From contig NC_080546.1 in the NCBI RefSeq assembly GCF_028640845.1, positions 17,519,020 through 17,583,019 on the forward strand: a stretch of 64,000 nt of DNA. Direction: 5' to 3'. A model generated the notes under the pieces. The model was not told the origin of the DNA and made no database searches. It saw only the letters and a list, made by a program, of their open reading frames with translations. Positions within the stretch are counted from its first letter, which is position 1, and the number at the start of each line of letters is the position of its first letter. Origin of the DNA: Ahaetulla prasina (lineage: Eukaryota > Chordata > Lepidosauria > Squamata > Colubridae). Below are positions 54,001-63,000 of this stretch, one piece after another. The translations under genes and the position numbers were made by a program.

Positions 54001-57000
54001 GTGAGGTTGTTCAGATCTTATCTTCACCAGCTTGCTGGAACGGAAGCTTCCTTGAAAAGAAGTAAGTAGCTTAAAATGGAAAAACAAATATTTGGCTAAC
54101 TTTCCAATCCAGCTTTTGAAATGTTAAGTCGATATAAATCACTAAACTTGGACCACTGATAATTGACTCGATTTGGTTCAGGGAAGAGAGATGCTGGTTT
54201 TATAGCTTCCTCTTTTATAGTAATTTTTGAAATAAAGATTATATCAGTAGTCCTCGACTTACGATCACAATGAATGGACCAAAATTTCTGTTGTTAAGTG
54301 AGACATTTGTTAAGTGGGTTTCGCCTCATTTTTCGACCTTTCTTGCCACAGTTGTTAAGTGAATCGCTGAAGTTGATAAGCTAGTAACTCGGTTGTTAAG
54401 TGAATCTGGCTTCCCCATTGACTTCGCTTGTCAGAAGGTCGCCAAAGGTCATCACGTGACCCCGGGACATTGAAACTGTCATAAATATGAGTCAATTGCA
54501 TCTGAATTTTGGGGAAATTCAGACGCAATTGACTCATATTTATGACGATATCGTTATGACATCACGTGACATCAATGGGGAAACCAGATTCATTTAACAA
54601 CCGGGTTACTAACTTATGAACTTCAGTGATTCATCTAACAACTGTGGCAAGAAAGGTCGCAAAATGGGGCTAAACTCACTTAACAGCTGACTCACTTAGC
54701 AATAGAAATTTTGGGCTTCATTGTGATCTTAAGTCGAGGACTACAGAGCATATGCACCAAGACAAATTCCTTGTGTGTCCAATCACACTTGGCCAATAAA
54801 AATTCTATTCTATTCTATTCTATTCTATTCTAATTAACAACAGTAAAAATCAGTATAAACCAAAAACTTTCAAGAAAAATAAAATGAAAGAATAGAAAGT
54901 GCAGAAAAGAAAAAAACAAAAAAGAAAAGAAAAAGAAAAGCATGAATATAGTAACATAGAACTGACTTCTCGCCTTCACAAATATATTTTTTTAGTAATT
55001 TATAATCTTTTCTTAAAATACAGCAAATAATCTCTTATTCCCATATTCCATTTTTTATTTGTAAAGAAATCTACAAAAAATATTGTCATTTCAGTCCTGG
55101 TGTCAGGAGAAACTGATTAAGTGTTACAGAGATCACATCTGTAACTCTGATCAAATAAAGCTATTTTATATTCCTTCCTTTTACTTCTAACGATCTTAAT
55201 CTTTAGTCCATTCAAATAATGTTGTAAAACTTGACTTCCTTTCATTTTTTTTTTCATTGCCTCTTCTCTTAAGATTATTCAAAATGTTACCAAGCTGCTT
55301 TTGTAAATCCAATATAGGAAAATTGTCCAGGTCACTCTCTTGATTTATTGTTTGCATGTCCCCTTTAATTATTAAGCCAGTTTCTTTTTTTACATCCAGC
55401 GTAACATCTTTTTCCATGTCATTCTTGTAGACTTTCATTTGTAAATCCATTTTCAACTCAGTCTTAATTAGGGAGAACATGATCCTCTGTCATAATATAT
55501 TTTAGACACAATCTTTCCATAGAGGCAGATGTCTCTGTGGACAGTATTAAAAATAACCTCTGAGTCCATTGTTCAGAAATATTCTTCAGTATATCCAATG
55601 TTAGAATATTTTGGTTCTATAGCTTCCTGATACAAGGAAGAGGCAGGATTTTTTAAAAAGGGGGAAAAAGTTGGATCTCACAGAGTTGCCCTATCTTATG
55701 GGAAAAAGCAAAGATTCTTGTGATAACTTACCATATTTTTCGCACTATAAAATGCTCCGGACCATAAGACGCACATTAGCTTTAGAGGAGGAAAATAAGA
55801 AAAAAAAATCTCTGCCTCCCATCATCCATTTGGTATTCAGCTGGCTAGTGTCCTTGCAGCAAACAGCCTGGTCAGGTTCAGCACATTATTGCAGCCCCAG
55901 CACGTGGCTCATCAGGGCTCCACTCTATCGCGCCCACCACTGGTGAAGTGAGCTGAGCTGCTGCCGCCGCCGAGGAACACCAGAGCCTTTGCTGCTGAAC
56001 AGCTGATTGGCAGTTGGATTGGCCTCCCAGAATACCATCGATCAGCTGTTTTAGGCAGTGGGGATCGCCACTACCTATTGCTGCCGATCATCGCCATTTG
56101 CTGCCACTGCGATTTCTGCTGCTGCTGATTGCCGCCGCTGCCGATCTCCATTTGGCACATGGCGATTGGGAGCAACGATCGGTGGTGATCGATGGCAGTG
56201 GTGATCAGCGGCGGCAACAGGCAGTGGTGGCGATCCCCGCCACCTAGAACAACTGATTGGCGGTATTCCGGGAGGCCGATCCAATCACCAATCAGCTGCT
56301 CGGCAGTGAAGACCCAAGTATCGCTGTCGCCACACAAAGCCCCCCCTCCCTCTACAAGATGCACAGACATTTCCACCCACTTTTGGGGGGAGGAAAGTGC
56401 ATCTTATAATGCGAAAACTACAGTGTATCTAATATATGGGTAGAGAGGATGGGGCAGTGAGTAAGATTTTGGCTGAATTGCCATGTTGCCAGAGGTCTTT
56501 GTGTCCAGACTGGTTGACACAGACTTCCAGACTTATTTCTATTGTCTTGTGTTGTTATGGCAATAGTACTTATGTCTCAGAAGCTATGTTTAGCTCTTTG
56601 TATCTGCATGCTTTAGCAGGGAATTGGTAAAAATATATGATTAAATGGAGCCTCCTCTTCTGTCAAGAGAACATCGGCTGTATTTGCAGCTCCTAATAAC
56701 TGACTCAGTGGTTTATTTGCAAGCTCACCAATAAGAAACATGAGGTTGGTATTTGGTACTGACATCTTACGAAAATTCTCTTTCATTGCAAAATGTTGTA
56801 GATGCTAATTTGTGGAGACATCTAATACAACCCATCAGGTATATACAGTTCACTTATATTATTTATAATGTTACAGATTCTTTTGCTGGTCTCCTCACAT
56901 CTGATATGAAGGTGTCATTTGGTATTACGATTAGTTCCATTCTGTCATGAAGACACCTATCAGAACTTCTTAATTGGATCAATTATTGATCCATTTATTC

Positions 57001-60000
57001 CACTTGTGGGCACAATTTGCTCTGGGCCAAAAGTTACATTTTGCTTTTTGTTGGTTTGATGGTGTTTCTGCCTTCAAAATTGAGCAAATCTAAAGGAAGG
57101 AAAAAAAAAACCCTACATTTTAGAAAATATAGAGTTATATCTCCTCATTAAGGAAGGGTGAACTATTTTAAATTGAGGCTGCTTTGAATCCATTGACTGT
57201 TCCATGTAGGGAAAAGATACTCTGAATTCAAAATAGCTTGAGTTGAATTTTTTACATTTGAAAGCCATTGTAACTGACTGGATTCTAACTGGAATTTAGG
57301 AATATAGAATAATCCTGAGAAAAATTAAAATTCCTTAATATTTGGTTCCTGATCAGAGACTTTTTAATACTTTGGATAGGGTTCCACTGCTATAGATGAT
57401 ACCTGTATGAGAAGTTGGAGTCGTATATGCTTATAGGTTGTAAGCTAAAATAACGGCTTGCTGTTTTTACATTCAGTGCATTGCATGTCTAAATTCTTTG
57501 CTCCAAAGAAAATACGATATAAATGTGTATATTCTTTTCCAGAATAGATGAACATTTTAAAACGAGTCCCAAAATTCCAGGGATTGACTTGAATTGCACC
57601 CGAGTGATGTTTAATAAGCTAATGACATCTCAGCATTCTACATTGCGTGACCAGGTACTAAAACTTGTCGTAGTAGTAGTATTAAGCCAAGTTTTTGCTT
57701 CCTTCTGGGAATGCTTAAAGAGAAAACTCAAGATTAAACTCTTTTCCTCAACTTGCTGCCTGGTAGATTGTGGGAATGTCTGGGGGACATTAGGCTGAGA
57801 AAGTTTGAACGGAAACTTCAAAGAATTGATTCATTAGTACAAATAAAACTGTTGAGATTAATTCTGGTACATGTTTTTTCCCCTTGATAAGTAAAAACAG
57901 GATTATGCATTTTACCTCTAACATGTCTGGATACTCATCTCGTTGTTTTTTCCTGATGGTTTTGAAATTTGAAACTAATCTCAAATTTGAAATTAACTAG
58001 TCAATGAAAGGACTAACCTAGAACTGAGGAGAAATTTCCTGACAGTGAGAACAATTAATCAGTGAAATGACTTGCCTCAGAAGTTGTGAATGCTCCAACA
58101 CTGGGGAGTTTTAAGAAGAGATTGAACAACCATTTGTCTTGAATGATATAGGGTTTCCTGCTTGAGCAGGGGGTTGGACTAGAAGACCTCCAAGGTCCCT
58201 TCCAACTTCTATTCTATTCTATTCTATTCTATTCTATTCTATTCTATTCTATTCTATTCTATTCTATTCTATTCTATTCTACTCTACTCTACCCTACTCT
58301 ACTCTATTCTTCTGTACTGTTCTTTTAAAAAAAAGTTTAGAAAACAATTTTAAATTACGATCCATCCAGTTTCAGAGATGCCGTGAAGCAAATCCTGACT
58401 TGAATTTTTGAGGACTTGCCACACAGAGATTCCTACAGGATCACTTTGTCAATGTAATGAAAGCAGCGTTGCACCATTGTGGAATACGCTCCATTCTTTT
58501 CGTAGGGTGGGGCTTATATTGTGATAGCATATGGTTTCTACTAGGTAGACTAGATCAGGAGCTAAATTTCACAAGGAGGCTAAAACTTTTATCAAGATTG
58601 GCTACTGCAATAACAGAATTTTGCAAGACACTTTGAATAAAAAGACGGTCATTCTTGAATTTTTCTCTGTGGCAAGTATTTCATTTTACCAGACCATTCT
58701 GTACAAGAATCACGTCATCTTAGCCATTTTTTAAAATGTGGTGCAATTAATGCAGTTCCAGTGGGCAAAGTAATTGTGTGGATTATGTCACAGCTCGTTC
58801 ATTATTCTGTTGAAACAATCCTTCCAGCAAAAGAAGCGCACAGCGTAAACCTATGTTTATGGGAAAGATATGCTGGGGCCAAGTAGAGATACTGTTTATA
58901 ACCATACATAGCTTTGTTGTTGTTAGTTGTGAAATCGTGTCCGACCCATCGCGACCCCATGGACAACATTCCTCCAGGCCTTCCTGTCTTCTACCATCCT
59001 CTGGAGACCATTTAAGGTCACGCCGATTGCTTCAGTGATTCCATCCAACCACCTCGTTCTCTGTCGTCCCGTTCTTCTTTTGCCCTCAATCGTTCCCAGC
59101 ATTAGGCTCTTCTCCAGTGAGTCCTTCCTTCTCATTAGGTGGCCAAAGTATTTAAGTTTCATCTTCAGGATCTGGCCTTCTAAAGAGCAGTCGGGGTTGA
59201 TCTCCTCTAGGACTGACTTGTTTGTTCGCCTTGCAGTCCAAGGGACTCGCAGGAGGTCTTCTCCAGCACCAGAGTTCAAAGGCCTCAATTCTTTGACGCT
59301 CAGCCTTTCTTATGGTCCAACCTTCACAGCCATACATTGCAACTGGGAAAACCATAGCTTTGACTATACGCACTTTTGTTGGCAGGGTGATGTCTCTGCT
59401 TTTTAGTACGCTGTCTAGATTTGCCATAGCTTTCCTCCCCATACATAGCTACAGTGCTTCAAATCATTGTGAACTTTATTCTTGTCTGGTTGTGCAAAGT
59501 GTTAAAATTGCCTTCCACAGAATGTGGTTACAGTTTTGTATCAAAAGTTTCCCTTTGGCGACCCAAAGGAGCATAACAGATTACAGGTAGTCCTCGACTT
59601 ACAACAGTTCACTTAGTAACCGTTCGAAGTTACAACGGCAACTGGAAAAAGGGACTTATGACCGTTGTTTTCACATTTATGACTGTTGTGGCATCTCCAC
59701 TGTCACATAATTTACATTGGGATGGTTGACAACTGACTCACATTTATGACCGTTACAGTGTCCCGGAGTGATCTTCTTTTTGACCTCCTGACGAGCAAAG
59801 TCAATGGGAAAACCAGATTCACTTAACGACCGGATTTCCAATTTAAGAACTTCGGTGATTCTCTTAGCAAATGTGCTGAGAAAAGTCGTAAAATGAAGCC
59901 AAATTCACTGAGCAAATGTCCCACTTAGCAACATAAATTTTGGTCTCAATTGTGGTTGTATGTTGAGGACTACCTGTACCTCCCTCTGCCTCCTCTTTAT

Positions 60001-63000
60001 GGACAGGATTGTAGAACAATTGAGATGTCTCATATCTTCACAGAATTCAACGGATCAAGTAAATAACTTATTTGTTTTAGTTTGTTGGGTTGAATTCCTG
60101 CTACCAGAATTAAGCTGTATTAAGTCCTAGAAATTATATAAGCGTAATAGAAGAGCTAGTAATAAGAGCTATAATCCATGTCTAATTTTCTTTCTTCTTT
60201 TTCCAGATCTTGAAGAGCTTTGAAAGCTTTTTAATCCCCCAGCTGCCTAGCTCCCCGCCAGATGTTGAAGCCATGAGGATCTATCTGATTCTTCCGGAAT
60301 GCCCTCTCTTTCAAGACTCAAAATATTACATAACCTTAACGCTTCCTTTGGCAATGGCCATACTGCGCCTGGACAAAAATCCCAGTAAAGTTTTAGGTAG
60401 AAGATGCGAACCTCTTTTCTGGGAGTGGGCTGTCTTACACTGATTTATGTACAAAATAAGTCACAAAACAGGTTTTATATCAGCCCTGTGAAATGCCAAG
60501 AAATGCTGCCACTTAATCTTCAGCCCAGTTAAGTCTTCTGACTGCTTTCTCTTAAATTCTTAATTTGGGTTGAGAGTGAGAGCTTAAGTATATGGCTATA
60601 GCACTTTCTTGGAGAGAAAACTTCACCAGTTTTCCACGTAATAATATTGTGGTCTTCCTTGGTTGTGGACATCATCAGTGGTGCTTTTTGGACATCACCT
60701 TCCATTTCACTGTCCTGAACATCACCTCAAACTTACTTCCACATGCAACAACCAACACATTTTTCCAGGTGGAAATGAGTAGATGAGATGAAATTGAGGG
60801 ATCCAGTGGCGGACAATTCACAGTATTCATCTTCTTTAGCTATCAGTTGTTTTTTAGATGGCACTTCCAAATTGCTCCATTCCGCTTGCATTTTTATCAT
60901 CCTTTAGAACCCAAAGATCCTTTTTCAGGAGGCAACTGGATTTTCTTGTTTTATCTTTGAAGACGTTTTGCTTCTCATCCAAGAGGCTTCTTCAGCTATG
61001 ACTGGATGATGGGGAATGGAAGGATTTATGTTCCTTGCAGACAGCTGGTCATTTACATCCTTTTTTGAAGACCATTGAAGCACTTGGAGGTTTATCTGTG
61101 ATCTCAGGGTCACCTGAGTAGTGCTAATAGTTCCTGTGGTCTGCAATTTTTCCTCTCGAAATCCATTCCTATCCCACACCATTCCAAGGGTGTTCATCCC
61201 AAATTGCCTAGCTATATAAATCCTTCCATTCCCCACTATCCTGTCAGAGCTGAAGAAGCTTCTTGGATGAGAAGCGAAACATCTTCAAATAAACCCCAAG
61301 AGAGTCCAGTTGCCTCCTGAAAAAGCATTTTTGGGATAACCACGACCTGGATGATTGAGAATTGTTACAGACATCATTTTGAACCTTAACTGATGCTTTA
61401 ACCTTCCAATAATGCATACAAATAGTCTCATCCAGGGCCCTTCAAATATCTTCTAAGTTACCATTCCCACATTTATTTATTTATTTATTTAATTTATTTA
61501 TTTTATTCAATTTTTATACCGCCCTTCTCCCGAAGGACTCAGGGCGGTGTACAGCCAAGTAAAAAGTCACAATATCAACATTAAAAGAAATTAAAACAAA
61601 CATATTATAAAGTGGCCAGATTTAAAACAAATTAAAATATTAAAATATAAATAACCCAATAAAATTTTAACCCAATAAAATTTTAGGCCAGTCCCGCTTG
61701 AATAAATAAGTGCGTTTTCAGCTCACGGCGAAAGGTCCGAAGATCAGGTACTTGACGTAAACCAGGGGGAAGCTCGTTCCAGAGCGTGGGAGCTCCCACA
61801 GAGAAGGCCCTGCCCCTGGGGGCCGCCAGCCGACATTGTTTGGCGGACGGCACCCTGAGAAGGCCCTCTCTGTGAGAGCGTACGGGTCGGTGGGAGGCAA
61901 ACGGTAACAGCAGGCGGTCCCGTAAGTACCCGGGTCCTAAGCCATGGAGCGCTTCTTTGTTTCGTAAGACAAATACAGTATAAAAGAGGAGTTTAGTTGT
62001 TGAAAGTTGAATCAAATGAATGATTTGCAAAATAGTGAAGGAAATGGCGCCAAATTTCACTGTCCCTTTTAAGAAATGTTAGTCCCCTTTGCAACATGGT
62101 GTGTTGTTGTTGCCTAAATAATACCTGGGTGAAGGATGCTTTTTCAATGATGTAGGACTATTTTTTAGCTGTTAATACGTAGGAAATGACCAGGCTGAGT
62201 CTGAAGGAGAAGTCAAATACGTCATCAGTCATGAGTCCCTTCGTGCCCACGAGAGATCTAAGTTTAGCTCACCTTGAATTCTTTTTTATTCTTAACACCC
62301 ACTAATTTCCCTTGATCGTTAGTTGGTCAGATTCTTGTAGAGGGCTTAAGCTTACAATAAATATTTATACACATTTGAACTGCCTGGTCCTCCTGGTTTC
62401 CCTGGTGCTTGACAGAACATTCCTTGGTGCCAAAAGCATCACTAATCCAATTTGCAGCCCTTTTTTTTCCTCTTTGATTTTTGTGATCCATTTTAGGGCT
62501 TCACATACCAATTGGACAATATGGACTAGTTCCCCCCCTTCCCTCCCTCCCATTCAGGCATTTCAACGACATGATAGTGTTAAAACTCATGTAAGGCATT
62601 CAGATTTAAGAGTGAAGTCTTTGGTTCATGTAGCAAGTAGATCCACTTGATTCAGGAGGATTCACTTCCCTAAGATAGGGTTACATCTAATATTTTTGAT
62701 TTTTTCCAAAAGTACATCTCTGATCACATTGAACATATTTGAGATCCTAAACCAGTGTTTCTCAACCCTGGCAGCTTGAAGATATATGGACTTCAATTCC
62801 CAGAATTCTGGGAGTGGAAGTCCACACATGAAGTTCCCAAACCTGGGTAACATTGGTCTATGATCTGGCTGCTGTCCTCATTTTTTATCTTCAGGATCCG
62901 TGAAAGTGTTTCTCAACCCCTGACAACTTGAAGATAGGTGGACTTCAATTCCCAGAATCCCCCAGCCAGCCATCATGTTGGTTTTTTATTCAGTTTTCAT

